From Heterohyrax brucei (taxonomy: Eukaryota; Chordata; Mammalia; Hyracoidea; Procaviidae), in contig CM053140.1 in NCBI GenBank assembly GCA_028571685.1, positions 219,375,323 to 219,439,322 on the forward strand: 64,000 bases of DNA, given 5' to 3'. The position numbers were made by a program, and so were the translations under genes. Positions 23,501 to 29,821 of the stretch are shown one piece after another. The stretch's first letter is position 1. The number at the start of each line of letters is the position of its first letter. The notes beneath the pieces were generated by a model. The model searched no databases, was not told the origin of the DNA, and was given only the letters and a program-made list of their open reading frames with translations.

Positions 23501-24689
23501 AGACCTTTCTTTTGGTTGGCTGCCAGGCGCTTAACCACTGTACCACCAGTGCTCTGTCTTAAAAGTAAACACAGTCGAATTAATTGATGATAAAATTCAG
23601 TTAAGATAGGTAACAAGTATTTGTTAACTGAGATAAACTGAGATTACATTGTGTAAATGGCATAGTGGTTAAGAGCCTGGCCGGTAACCGAAAGATGGGT
23701 AATTCAAATCTACCAGCTGTTCCAGGGAAACCCTATGGGGCAGTTCTAGTCTGTCCTGTAGGGTCACTGTGAGTCAGAACTGACTTCAAGCCACCTAACA
23801 ACAGCAAAGAAATTATAATATGAGGAAACATACAGTCTGAGGAGGACTTGCTAAGAGTGGGGACTACCTCTGCTCTTGTTTCTCCGTTACCCCAGGGCCT
23901 ATCACAAAGCCTGGCACAAGGAGGATTCTCAGACTGTTCATCTGGCAGTGACAGCTGTTCAGTACACGCTTTGAACCGTGCTCTGCTCTAAATGCTTCAG
24001 CAAATCTTCACAACACTGTTTCAGGGCAAAGAAACAGAACGGAATAGGTAACTAGAAAGCGGCGGAGACAGGAATCCGCATATGCAGTTCAGCTCCTTTT
24101 CTCAGCCTCTGAGAATAAAGGTTGCCAAGGGCAATTCTAAGGTGTGGCTACAAAATTCAAAAGATTCATAAGAGGTCTTGTGGTACAGTTTCCACCTTTA
24201 AGATGAACTCACTATCTAGACTGTTTATAAGAGTCCCTGGGTGGCACAAATGGTTAAGCACTCAGCTTAAGGCTGATGGTTTGAATCCACCCAGAGGCAT
24301 TTCAGAAGGAAGGCCTTGAAAACTCTATGGAGTGCAGTTCTACTCAGAAACACATGGGGTTGTCATGAGCTGGAATCAACTCCACGCAACTGTTTTTGTA
24401 GTCCATTTCAGAAGCTCCTGAGTTTAAATAGTCTCCTACTCCCTCCTTCTCTCTTCCAGGCCCTTCTCTCAGATGCATCAACAGTAGTTAGCTAGCCCTT
24501 GCTGTCCCCTGCTTCCTAATGCTTCCTTGGCTTTTCCACAGGTTTGCAAAGCTGCTGCTCCGCCTCCCAGCTCTTCGCTCCATTGGCTTGAAATGCTTGG
24601 AGCACCTCTTCTTTTTCAAGCTCATAGGTGACACGCCCATTGACACCTTCCTCATGGAGATGTTGGAAACCCCACTGCAGATCACCTGA
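5420..24689 (+). CDS. RXRG: Retinoid X receptor gamma, coding exons 3-10 (partial at 5' end)
   Basis: RXR-gamma is a nuclear receptor that binds 9-cis-retinoic acid and pairs with RAR, TR, VDR, PPAR and other receptors on hexamer direct repeats. The coding segments are 5420-5564, 8141-8320, 15100-15260, 15360-15489, 16731-16863, 17985-18076, 19349-19454 and 24542-24689. They sum to 1095 bases, or 364 codons plus TGA, with consistent junction phases 1, 1, 0, 1, 2, 1(on D), 2. Human RXR-gamma has 463 residues, so about 99 N-terminal residues (AF-1) are encoded before the window. A complete C4 zinc-finger DNA-binding domain, hinge, ligand-binding domain and helix-12 motif FLMEML are present. RXR-gamma rather than alpha or beta is chosen from the A/B-D text around '[15 protein letters not shown]' and the hinge '[14 protein letters not shown]'. 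No frameshift or stop interrupts the exons, so the gene looks functional. No individual promoter is in view. Confidence 0.95.
5693..5893 (+). repeat. AfroSINE, sense, in RXRG intron
   Basis: The tRNA-like head is 'ggctgctagctgaaaggttg'. The AfroSINE middle module is 'catctgcttccataaagatt', and the tail 'ccactatgagttggaatcta' runs to 'cagtgggttt'. The copy is full length and moderately diverged. Confidence 0.9.
5894..6863. other. RXRG intronic sequence without recognised features
   Basis: About 970 bases, AT-rich from 6060 to 6240 ('ttttttgaatttatttttat'). I recognise no gene, RNA or repeat family here. Confidence 0.5.
6864..7053 (+). repeat. AfroSINE, sense, in RXRG intron
   Basis: It opens with 'caggtgcctgggtgacacaa', carries the middle module 'gattagcttccatgaagatt' and ends with 'gaattgacctaacggcaac'. 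From 7054 to 8140 I see no further recognisable repeat. The final stretch supplies the 3' splice site 'ttctttcattgtgcccag'. Confidence 0.85.
8141..8320 (+). CDS. RXRG: RXRG exon: zinc fingers and C-terminal extension
   Basis: The acceptor ends in 'ttgtgcccag' and the donor is 'gggaag|gtgagg'. The exon encodes [18 protein letters not shown], which contains the P-box CEGCKG that contacts the AGGTCA half-site. It then encodes the second finger with C..KDC spacing and CQYCRYQKC, and ends MGMKRE. All eight zinc-ligand cysteines of the domain are present across this exon and the one before. It ends one base into the Ala codon that opens the exon at 15100. Confidence 0.96.
8555..8755 (+). repeat. 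AfroSINE, sense, in RXRG intron
   Basis: It opens with 'agggagcctgttggtgggca' and carries 'aaaatgaaaggttggtgttc'. It ends 'gctatgagtcaaacttgact' and 'caatggcaactgatac'. The middle module is diverged. From 8756 to 9959 I see nothing recognisable except a 15-base A run at 9140-9154. Confidence 0.85.
9140..9154 (+). repeat. Poly(A) run, 15 bases
   Basis: A plain A15 homopolymer. No retroposon body is recognised upstream of it. Confidence 0.9.
9960..10306 (+). repeat. L2 LINE 3' region in RXRG intron
   Basis: Strong L2 text is present: 'ggatctttgcacttgctgtt', 'ctacctggaatgctcttttc' and 'cacagaatttatcacaatca'. This is the best L2 match in the window. It ends exactly where an AfroSINE head begins. 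Confidence 0.8.
10307..10395 (+). repeat. AfroSINE head, 3' truncated
   Basis: Only the tRNA-like 5' part is present: 'gtgctaccactgctaaccca', 'aaggtcagcagttcaaatcc' (B-box-like) and 'accaggcgctccttg'. It then runs into L1 3' UTR. Loss of the 3' half suggests a recombination or deletion at this junction. Confidence 0.75.
10400..10800 (+). mobile_element. L1 3' UTR fragment
   Basis: It matches by eye the L1 3' UTR at 41.93-42.30 kb: 'tgactgctgtagtgggggtc', 'ggacagagcttgagaaaaac', 'cctagcctgacagatcttg' and 'gtccagagggaaggactag'. No ORF2 sequence precedes it. It belongs to the same L1 subfamily as the 40-42 kb copy and is more diverged. Confidence 0.7.
10850..11010 (-). repeat. AfroSINE head antisense, followed by L2-like tail
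   Basis: The antisense AfroSINE text is 'tgctgacctttttgtgagca' and 'cttaaccactgcatcatcaa'. From about 10945 an L2-like tail in sense orientation follows: 'gtagtacatagttggcactt' and 'aaatgaatgaatgg'. The next 1.4 kb, to 12430, holds no recognised feature apart from a short (AAT)n run at 11560-11575. Confidence 0.65.
12430..12605 (-). repeat. MIR SINE, antisense
   Basis: Antisense MIR landmarks: 'gatgctggctccaccctttc', 'tttacctaacttctctgcac', 'attgctgtgaggattaagtg' and 'gagcataatccctgagacag'. It lies in the large 6.8-kb RXRG intron. Nothing further is recognised up to 13,090. Confidence 0.75.
13096..13246 (+). repeat. Polypurine-rich tract
   Basis: About 150 bases strongly enriched in A and G ('ggaagaaagacaaagagaga' is typical), with few pyrimidines. 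It lies 200 bases before a polypyrimidine tract of similar length in the same RXRG intron. Confidence 0.7.
13262..13400 (+). repeat. MIR SINE, degraded
   Basis: MIR-like text 'cttttattgattcagtcctc', 'acacgggaaaactgaagctt' and 'gctaggttaagtaatgtgg', between the purine-rich and pyrimidine-rich tracts. Confidence 0.6.
13440..13588 (+). repeat. Polypyrimidine-rich tract
   Basis: About 145 bases almost entirely C and T ('cttctttttttccccttt' is typical). With the purine tract 200 bases upstream it could pair as an imperfect inverted repeat or form triplex DNA. Confidence 0.75.
14033..14205 (+). repeat. AfroSINE, sense, internally deleted
   Basis: It starts 'gtgagggcctggtggtacag'. After 'ttcggctgctaactcccaca' it jumps straight to 'ggagaaaggtgtggcagtct', so the B-box segment is deleted. 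The tail is 'gggttgctatgagttggaac'. Part of the Pol III promoter is therefore missing. Confidence 0.9.
14338..14505 (+). repeat. AfroSINE, sense, short subtype
   Basis: It begins 'aggaaaccctggtggtgtag', carries 'tcaaaaggttgacagttcaa' and goes directly to 'ccttggaaactctacaaggt' without the middle module. It ends 'agtggcaatgggtttgag'. This is the middle-deleted subtype. Confidence 0.9.
15004..15072 (+). repeat. MIR core abutting RXRG 3' splice site
   Basis: The conserved MIR core 'ttttacagatgaggaaattg', 'aggcttagagaggttaatta' and 'actttcccacagttg' stops about 30 bases before the AG at 15098-15099. The MIR may have contributed branch-point-side sequence for the next exon. Confidence 0.8.
15100..15260 (+). 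CDS. RXRG: RXRG exon: hinge region
   Basis: The acceptor is 'ttctgcatgccag' and the donor 'aactca|gtatgt'. The exon encodes [20 protein letters not shown], continues through the acidic hinge with [21 protein letters not shown], and ends MENS in phase 0. The hinge links the DNA-binding and ligand-binding domains and carries dimer and DNA contacts of the C-terminal extension. Because it ends in phase 0 and the next intron is 99 bases with no stop, failure to splice here would keep the frame. Confidence 0.95.
15261..15359 (+). other. RXRG: 99-base RXRG intron, open in frame
   Basis: The donor is 'gtatgtggtc' and the acceptor 'cctttttcag'. The length is 99 bases, exactly 33 codons. Translation in the frame of the flanking phase-0 exons meets no stop, giving a continuous reading frame from 15100 to at least 15489. 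The predicted insert begins VCGLRPSF and ends STLFLFQ. Confidence 0.85.
15360..15489 (+). CDS. RXRG: RXRG exon: ligand-binding domain helices 2-4
   Basis: The acceptor is 'cctttttcag' and the donor 'cgggcag|gtaaag'. It encodes [20 protein letters not shown], then [20 protein letters not shown] and LRA. This holds the nuclear-receptor signature (F..WAK..P.F..L...DQ..LL), which lines the coactivator groove. It ends one base into a Gly codon. Confidence 0.96.
15490..16440. other. RXRG intron, no recognised features
   Basis: I see no repeat or gene in this 950-base part of the intron between the helix 2-4 and helix 5 exons. An open frame runs past the donor to 15575, but this is ordinary intron read-through with a stop soon after. 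Confidence 0.5.
16440..16640 (-). repeat. AfroSINE, antisense, in RXRG intron
   Basis: Antisense landmarks: 'attttgccatcaaattgctg', 'ttttcaatggctgatttttc', 'agaagtagttcatcaggcct' and 'aaggaacccctgggtgagc'. This is the subtype with the 'aaaaatcagccattg' middle. It ends about 90 bases before the next exon. Confidence 0.85.
16731..16863 (+). CDS. RXRG: RXRG exon: ligand-binding domain helix 5 and beta-turn
   Basis: The acceptor is 'ctcatctttgcag' and the donor 'gacag|gtgtct'. It encodes [20 protein letters not shown], then [20 protein letters not shown] and SIFD. The Arg of SHRSV corresponds to the residue that salt-bridges the retinoic acid carboxylate in RXRs. It ends two bases into an Arg codon. 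Confidence 0.96.
16864..17650. other. RXRG intron, unassigned part
   Basis: It holds a G-run at 16895-16906 and a stretch rich in 'ggagggg'-type motifs near 17400-17435. I recognise no repeat family or gene. Confidence 0.5.
17655..17915 (+). repeat. L2 LINE 3' end next to RXRG exon
   Basis: L2 terminal text: 'ccaaggcctttcctgtcctc', 'ttatttgttatttgtatgtc', 'aaaatgtgagctccttgaga' and 'tcagggactgcatcatattc'. It stops about 70 bases before the exon at 17985. Confidence 0.75.
17985..18076 (+). CDS. RXRG: RXRG exon: ligand-binding domain helices 7-8
   Basis: The acceptor is 'cctgagaacag' (weak pyrimidine tract next to the AG) and the donor 'acccag|gtaact'. It encodes (R)[20 protein letters not shown], then [10 protein letters not shown]. 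The acceptor context 'tttcctgagaacag|ag' offers a second AG two bases downstream. Use of that one would break the frame, so the first is chosen. Confidence 0.95.
18290..18940 (+). repeat. Ancient interspersed repeat, family not named
   Basis: Phrases such as 'gggatttgctgatggattag', 'aagagttaagggtgactcga', 'gggtctggagttcggaaagg' and 'cctggggcattcttggattt' belong to a mammal-wide ancient repeat I have met often but cannot name with certainty. Related text occurs at 43010-43080. The small ORFs here are not genes. Confidence 0.45.
19349..19454 (+). CDS. RXRG: RXRG exon: ligand-binding domain helices 9-10
   Basis: The acceptor is 'ctgtctttttcag' and the donor 'caggcag|gtgagg'. It encodes [20 protein letters not shown], then [15 protein letters not shown]. 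Helix 9 and the loop to helix 10 set up the dimer interface. A Tyr occupies the position after NP, where I recall Ser in human. That comparison is from memory. Confidence 0.95.
19635..19870 (+). repeat. L2 tail followed by MIR
   Basis: An L2-like tail ('aagcagtgcctgacacagta', 'gctgttgaatgaaaaaaatt') is followed by a MIR 3' half ('aatgttaagtaactcaccta', 'gatcatgtaactagtaagtg', 'gatggagctggtctgcctga'). From 19871 to 20505 nothing is recognised. Confidence 0.65.
20505..20870. repeat. Unclassified interspersed-repeat-like segment
   Basis: 'cttcttatggctccaccatg' and the pattern 'ttatttcttgctgacacatc' at the left edge look like a diverged mammalian transposon, but I cannot assign a family. An open frame over 20546-20887 has no recognisable domain. 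Confidence 0.3.
21187..21210 (+). repeat. (TATG)n microsatellite
   Basis: Five copies of a TATG tetramer within T-rich text, just before an antisense AfroSINE. Confidence 0.9.
21220..21415 (-). repeat. AfroSINE, antisense, in RXRG intron
   Basis: Antisense landmarks: 'aaatccattgttgaggagta', 'ggatagggtagaactgcccc', 'tttacagaagcagactgcca' and 'aaccactgcaccagccgggc'. It is full length with the middle module, and flanked on both sides by simple repeats. Confidence 0.9.
21416..21722 (+). repeat. Degenerate TG-rich tract
   Basis: About 300 bases of imperfect (TG)n and (TGTA)n, such as 'gtgtgcaagtgtgtgtgttc'. Antisense ORFs here are His/Thr-rich translations of simple repeat. From 21723 to 22934 I recognise no clear family. 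Confidence 0.8.
22935..23105 (+). repeat. Degenerate TG-rich tract
   Basis: Imperfect alternating purine-pyrimidine repeat ('gagtgtgtgcgtgcacgtgt'), about 170 bases, in the last RXRG intron. This sequence type can adopt Z-DNA. Confidence 0.8.
23186..23560 (-). repeat. AfroSINE inserted within AfroSINE, both antisense
   Basis: The outer element opens at 23186 ('ctgttgccatcaagttgatt') and breaks after 'gaccgaacaaaaccctcag'. It resumes near 23400 with 'tagaacagaagaaaagtgcc', 'cgccacatctttctcccacg' and 'aaccactgtaccaccagtgc'. Between them, at about 23240-23398, lies a complete short-subtype copy ('aaaccaaactcactgctgtt' to 'cttaaccactatgccagcc'). Confidence 0.85.
23660..23812 (+). repeat. AfroSINE, sense, short subtype
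   Basis: 'ggcatagtggttaagagcct', 'cagggaaaccctatggggca', 'gggtcactgtgagtcagaac' and a tail 'cacctaacaacagcaa'. The '(aac)n' ending is the form shared with RTE LINEs. Confidence 0.9.
23870..24065 (+). repeat. L2 tail and MIR fragment
   Basis: 'cacaaagcctggcacaagga' resembles the L2 end. 'aaatgcttcagcaaatcttc' and 'acaacactgtttcagg' resemble a MIR core. Diverged. Confidence 0.5.
24228..24398 (+). repeat. AfroSINE, sense, in last RXRG intron
   Basis: 'agagtccctgggtggcacaa', 'atggttaagcactcagctta', 'ccacccagaggcatttcaga', then 'cacatggggttgtcatgagc'. It is the 'ccctgggtggcac' subtype with its middle module shortened. Confidence 0.9.
24542..24689 (+). CDS. RXRG: RXRG terminal coding exon: helices 10-12 and stop
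   Basis: The acceptor is 'ggcttttccacag'. It encodes (R)[20 protein letters not shown], then [15 protein letters not shown], the helix-12 AF-2 core FLMEML at 24648-24665, and ends LETPLQIT with TGA at 24687-24689. The leucine-rich helix 10 forms the dimer interface, and the Cys of KCLEH lies at the ligand pocket in RXRs. A different-frame ORF over 24628-25296 overlaps this exon and is not supported as a gene. Confidence 0.97.
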
Positions 24690-24845
24690 GCCGTCCCAGC
24701 CTCAACTAGGATTACCTTGGGCAGGCATGTGTGGATCCCAGCCCTACACACTTACCCTTGTACGCTTCCCTCCTGCTCTCTCCCTGAGCCCCTTCCAGTT
24801 CTCCAAATGTGATGCTTACAATAAAGAAAAGCCTTCTACACTTAG
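24690..24845 (+). promoter_or_regulatory. RXRG: RXRG 3' UTR with AATAAA poly(A) signal
   Basis: AATAAA is at 24820-24825, 131 bases after the stop codon. Cleavage is expected about 10-30 bases later, and a T/G-rich stretch ('ttggagttttctatagat') follows. A second AATAAA at 25369-25374 could give a longer 3' UTR of roughly 700 bases. No AfroSINE interrupts either version. Confidence 0.8.
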
Positions 24846-25573
24846 ACTTGTATACTTGGAGTTTTCTATAGATATTCACTGTAACTCTTCTTTGCTATGT
24901 GAGGCGCTGGGAGTCTTTCTGGAAGTCCTTGGAGAATTAACTCATAGCTGTAGATATAACGGGTTTAAATTATTTTTTCACTTGCTGTGGAAAAGAAGCG
25001 AACAAATGACAATATACGTGATGCTGGCACTGCTTGGAGCACGGAGTGTGTCACTGTGCTGCAAGGAAGCTACTCCAGATGCGGGAGGAGGAACTGTGAA
25101 GATACAGCGTGGGGAACTGGGCCATCATCCCGAGTCTAAAACCCTACTGCTGCCTAAGCTCACCTTCTCGGACAGCCAGCTGGGCCCTGGGGAGAAGACA
25201 GTGGCTGTTAGAATCAGCTTGATGTTTGTTTTTTTGTTGTCCTCTCTTCTAAGAAAAACAAGTAGGGAGAGCCTGGTTCTGACTGGGGGCAATTGAGTAT
25301 AAGGCCTACAGAAGATGTTTTTTAGATGAGAGAAAGTCTTTGAGTCCTGGAAGTTGGTGTGCAGTGGTAATAAAGAAATGACTTTGCTCTTACCCAACAA
25401 CAACAAAAAGACCAGCATATACCAAATTTATTTTTCTTTATTATTTAATGCTAAAAAAATCAGTTTTTTTTCTTAAACTGTGTTTTAAGTGAAACTTTAC
25501 AGTATAAATTGTTTTTTTTAAAAAAATTTATACACAAAATTTTCTGTTTGTTTTACCTTAGTCGTGGTCCCCA
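24846..25573. other. RXRG 3' flank, unassigned
   Basis: No repeat family is recognised. It holds the alternative AATAAA at 25369 and a low-complexity T/A stretch from 25425 to 25560. An open reading frame continues here from the RXRG last exon in another frame to 25296, with no domain that I recognise. Confidence 0.5.
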
Positions 25574-25775
25574 CATGTCCCTGGGTGGCACAAATAGTTA
25601 AGCACTGGACTACCAACTAAACAGGTGGCAGTTTAAACCCATCTAAGAGGCACCTTAGACATAACCGCTAGTGATTTGCTTTGGAATGTCACATTCTTAA
25701 AAACTGTATAGAACAGTTCTACTTTGAATACATGGGGTCGCCATGCGTGAAAACTTGACAGCAAGGAACAACAGC
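25574..25775 (+). repeat. AfroSINE, sense
   Basis: 'tgtccctgggtggcacaaat', 'aactaaacaggtggcagttt', 'gaacagttctactttgaata' and 'catggggtcgccatgcgtg'. The middle module is present but diverged. Confidence 0.85.
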
Positions 25776-25839
25776 ATAAAACTTTGCAGTCTGCAAATAC
25801 AGCCTCCGAGAAACAGGCAGGGGACCTTGTGTTACCTCC

Positions 25840-25985
25840 ATCTTAAAAGATGAAGAAACCCAGACTTTAGAGATTAAATGACTTGCCCTGGGACACATGT
25901 GTCTGGTACACGGCAGAGCTGAGGAACCTGGGTAATCTGACTGCTGATATACAGCCAGTGGCACTTAACTCCAGGACCTCTAGTT
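25840..25985 (+). repeat. MIR SINE fragment
   Basis: 'aaaagatgaagaaacccaga', 'gattaaatgacttgccctgg' and 'ggcagagctgaggaacctgg' follow the MIR 3' half. Nothing is recognised between here and 26222. Confidence 0.7.
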
Positions 25986-26221
25986 TTGCGTCCTCAGCTA
26001 ACTCTTTACACTCTGGTGTAAACATTATCTGTAAGTGGAAGGGATGGTATGCACAAAGAAGAAGTATAAAATAATAGGCAAGAATTTTTTTCAAACAAAT
26101 TCGTAACTAGGACAAGTACAACATTTAGCTTTGAAACTTCCTTCAGGAGTTTCACCACAATGTTTTCTTCAGATATCTCTCTTTCACATTTGTCTTCAGA
26201 GCTGGTTTGGAGGCCATCTAA

Positions 26222-27260
26222 TAAAAATGGTTTGCATTCAGCTACTGACCAAAAGGTTGATGGATTGGAGCCACCCAGAGGTGCCACAGAAAAAAGGCTT
26301 GGTAATCTGCTTCCATAAAAATTACAGTCAAGGAGTAAACTGAAAGCTATGAAGTTTCCTGAATACAGCCAAGCACTTTGAGGGACAGAGTAGCAGGGAT
26401 GGGGATTAAGGACCATGGTTTCAGGGGATATCTAGGTCACCTGGCATAACAAAGTTTATTAAGAAAATGTGCTGCATCCCACTTTGCTGAGGGGCATCTA
26501 GCATTTTGAAAGCTAGCAGACAGCCATCCAAAATGCGTTTATTGGTTCCAACTCATTCGGAGCAAAGGAAATGAACACCAAAAAGAAGGAAAACTTGAGC
26601 CCAAGAGACGGAAAGAGCCACGTGAACCAGAGACTCCATCAGTCTAAGACCAGAAAAACCGGACAGTGCCTGGCTACCACCAACGACTGCCCTGAAAGAA
26701 ACACAACAAAGAGTCTCTGACGGGGCAAGAGAACACTGGGGCACAGAACTCAAATTCTAGCAAAAAGACCAGACTTAATGGTCTGATGTGAACCGGAGGG
26801 ATCACAGAAGACGTGGCCTCCAGACTCTGTTAATGCAAAATAAGAACTGTTCCTCTTCAGACAAAGACTCGACTGGAGTATAAGACACAAAATGACACTG
26901 GTGAAGAATATGTTTCTTGGCTTAAATAGACACAGGAGACTAAATTGGCTACTCCTGTTTGGAAGCAGAATGAGAAGGCAGAAGTGGATGGGAGCTGGTT
27001 GAGTGGACATGGGAAATACATGATGAGAAGAAGCAAGCTGTCCCATTACAGGGAGAGCAACTAGGGTCATATAACAATCTGTGTATAAATTTTTCTATGA
27101 GAAACTGAATTGTAAACTTTCACTTAATGCACAGTTAAAAACCTACACACACACACCCATTACAGTCAAGAAAACCCTATGGAGCAGCTGAACTCTGTAA
27201 CACTTAGAGTTTCTGCAGGTTGGAATCTATCCCACTGCAACATGTTTGTTTTTTCATTTT
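26222..27260 (+). repeat. AfroSINE split by an L1 insertion
   Basis: The 5' part is 26222-26332 ('ctactgaccaaaaggttgat', 'ctgcttccataaaaattaca'). The 3' part is 27159-27260 ('aaaaccctatggagcagctg', 'ggttggaatctatcccactg'). The twelve bases ATTACAGTCAAG end the first part (26321-26332) and start the second (27159-27170). They are the target-site duplication of the L1 between them. Confidence 0.9.
26333..27158 (+). mobile_element. L1 insertion, 3' UTR only, with 12-base target-site duplication
   Basis: An 826-base, strongly 5'-truncated L1 with no coding sequence. Landmarks of this L1 3' UTR type: 'atctaggtcacctggcataa', 'gccatccaaaatgcgtttat', 'gaaccagagactccatcagt', 'aaagaccagacttaatggtc' and 'gtgtataaatttttctatga', with a 3' end at 'cttaatgcacagttaaaa'. 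The ORFs here are noncoding. Confidence 0.85.
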
Positions 27261-28285
27261 AAAAACAAAGTGCTGATTATTGAAAATTTATTAAACAGCA
27301 ATGAGTATAAAAGCTGCCACGTGACCCAGATTCACATGTCATCCTCATTAACCCAGAACCCCCCAGATACTAGGTGCAAGACCCATTACTTTATTTCCTA
27401 CATTATTTCATAAATTTGGCTCTCAATGACTTTTGGTTATTTCCAAAAATGAAATGTATGACAGTTTGCCACCACTGATGTAATCCTGTAGATGATGGTT
27501 TAGTCTTTAAATGATCTGGCCCCTCAAACGAGCTCAGGGCTCCAGGTAAAAAACCAATAATACCTTTCCTTCCCATTATGGAAAAGATTGACACTTCTAG
27601 TGTGGGGTTAATTTAGGGCATCACTAGGAGGAGCTGGGGGGAGTAGATTTGAAAGCACAAACCCCCTTTTTCCCCTAAGGCAGACAGGCAGGATGGTCTG
27701 GGAAAAGAGCCCTGGCTAGCTTTGCTTCCTCAGCCAGAGAAGACCAGCTTTCACCCCTTTTCATGGAAAATTCCATGGACATGACTCTCCTGACACAGTC
27801 AGAGCACAAAGCCATCTCTGACCACAGAGGAACTGGCTCCAGCCCAGGCTCCTGGGGGAGGCTCCCTGCGGTTGTGCAGCTGTGGGATGATATTTGCATC
27901 ACACCCTTCTTCAGCTGGACATGCTGTGCTGGAAGATTGTTAGGCATGGGCACCCTCTGCTGCCAGCTCAGGGGCATCACAGTCACCTACCCAGAAAGGT
28001 AGATTGCAGGAGACCCAGTAGGGACAGTTCCTCTCCTAGGTGGGCAGCTGGCTAGTTGTCTGACTTTGGGCAGGTCACTGGACCTCTCAGGGTGTCAGAT
28101 TCCTCCTTAGTGAAAGCAAAGACTCTTAATAGTTTATCTCAACTGAATCTATAATAGCCTTTAGAAATTGATCTCTTTTAAGCTTGCATGGGAGAGGCAT
28201 AAGCTCCAGAGGAAACTTTAAGCATCATAATCCTTAGAAAGGCCAGAATTTAGAGGATAAATGTACAGATTAAAAATTGCTAGTT
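27261..28285. other. Intergenic, unassigned
   Basis: About 1 kb without a recognised gene or repeat. The 103-residue antisense frame at 27675-27986 has no domain that I recognise. Confidence 0.5.
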
Positions 28286-28642
28286 GAGGCTGGGGCCAAC
28301 ACAGCAGAGTAGTTAGGTGCTTCCTGTAATACGTCTATCAAAGCCCCAAAGGAACAAACCAATCAATTATACAAGACATTCTAGGAGCCTTGAGTCAAAG
28401 GGAAAGTTGAAAAACTGGACGAGCAATAGGCAACAGAGAGTCAGTCAAGAAGTATCTAGAACTGAGTGGATCCGACACAGTGGGTATTGGCTACAGCCAG
28501 CATGGTGACTGGAGCATTGGTTTTCAGAGGGCATCTTCCTCAGTGGGAGAGAGAGACAGAGGGCCTGCCCATACCACCAGATTTGTGAAAGGTGGCATTC
28601 AATCATCAACAGCAAAGTGGATTGTCTCTAGTCTGCTGTATC

Positions 28643-28800
28643 AAAGAAACCAACTGCTGTGGAGTCATTTCTGACTCATAACAACCCTGTAGACAGGGTA
28701 GAACTGCCCCATAGAGTTTCCAAGGAGGGCCTCACTGATTTGAACTATTGATCTTCCGGTTAGCAGCTGTAGCATTTAACAACGACACCACCAGGGATTC
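28643..28800 (-). repeat. AfroSINE, antisense, inside L1 5' UTR
   Basis: 'gaaaccaactgctgtggagt', 'acagggtagaactgccccat', 'agagtttccaaggagggcct' and 'acgacaccaccagggattct'. Short subtype, complete. Confidence 0.9.
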
Positions 28801-29540
28801 TATACACTGCTATCTAAATCCTTTCTTCTGGATAAATGTCTCTGCCTTTTCCTAGTGCTTTCCACCTTCCTTCTCTGTGCTGGGCTCTAGAGTCTGAAGC
28901 CATTACCTGGGCCTGAGGTAGGACTGCTTACACAGGCCCTAAGCCAGTCTCCTAGACTCGGAGAGGAAAGAGTTTAACAGACAAGGAGGAAAATAAATAA
29001 AACAATATGCTGGCTCCCTTAAGCCAAGAACTTAGGGTAGAAATAGCTTATTTGCTTACACTCAGGCATAAGGGGATACACCTTCCTCATAGACACTCAC
29101 TGATGTCTGTCAGCTCCCATGCTTTTCTCTGTGCATGCAGCCGGGTACCTGTGCTTACAGCAATCACCCTTGCCCGTTTAGGACTGTAGGGGACAGCGTG
29201 TATCACACACTTGGTGACAGACTGTCTGAGTACCTGAGCTGAACCTATACAAGACAAGTAAAAGGACTCCTGGGCTCACAAGCCTGAGAACAGCTCTAAC
29301 CACCTGTTAACAGGGCCTTAGAGCTTCAAAGTCACCAGTGACCAAACTAGCACACACAATCAGCCTATTTGGACATTTCTAAATGAAACAAGAGGCTAGA
29401 ACACAGTAAGCAAACATAAAATAAATAAATACAACTTACTGATGACTCAGACACAACAGTCACTGTCAAATCACTTGAAGAGCCAGAATAACAACGGCTT
29501 CAGAAAGCTCCCAAAATAAAGAATCAAGAAGTTTTCTAGG

Positions 29541-29821
29541 ACTGGACTTGGGAACACAGTGTGACCATATGGTGTATGTACTTTATGGTTCTACCCATTT
29601 ACAGGACGTTGTCCTACTGGTCTCCTTCTAGATGGGACAGAGGGTGTGGGGGATGAGACGTACACTTGTTAAGAAGATACTAGATAGGCAGAGTAAAAAG
29701 GAAGAGTGTGCTATCACCGGGTGGGGAGAGCAGAGGAAGCTGCAGAGAGGTAGGCATGCAAAACCGATCTGCATTATATATTTTCACTTAATCACAATTG
29801 AAAAAGAAAGAAAGAAAGAAA
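29541..29821 (+). mobile_element. Unidentified 281-base retroposed insert with (GAAA)n tail
   Basis: L1 sequence breaks at 29540 after 'ttttctagg' (29532-29540) and resumes at 29822 with 'ttttccagg' (29822-29830). This is a likely 9-base target-site duplication with one difference. The insert ends in an A-rich (GAAA)n tail at 29800-29821, as in LINE-mobilised RNA. The body ('cacagtgtgaccatatggtg', 'gttgtcctactggtctcctt', 'caccgggtggggagagcaga') matches no family that I recognise. Confidence 0.6.
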
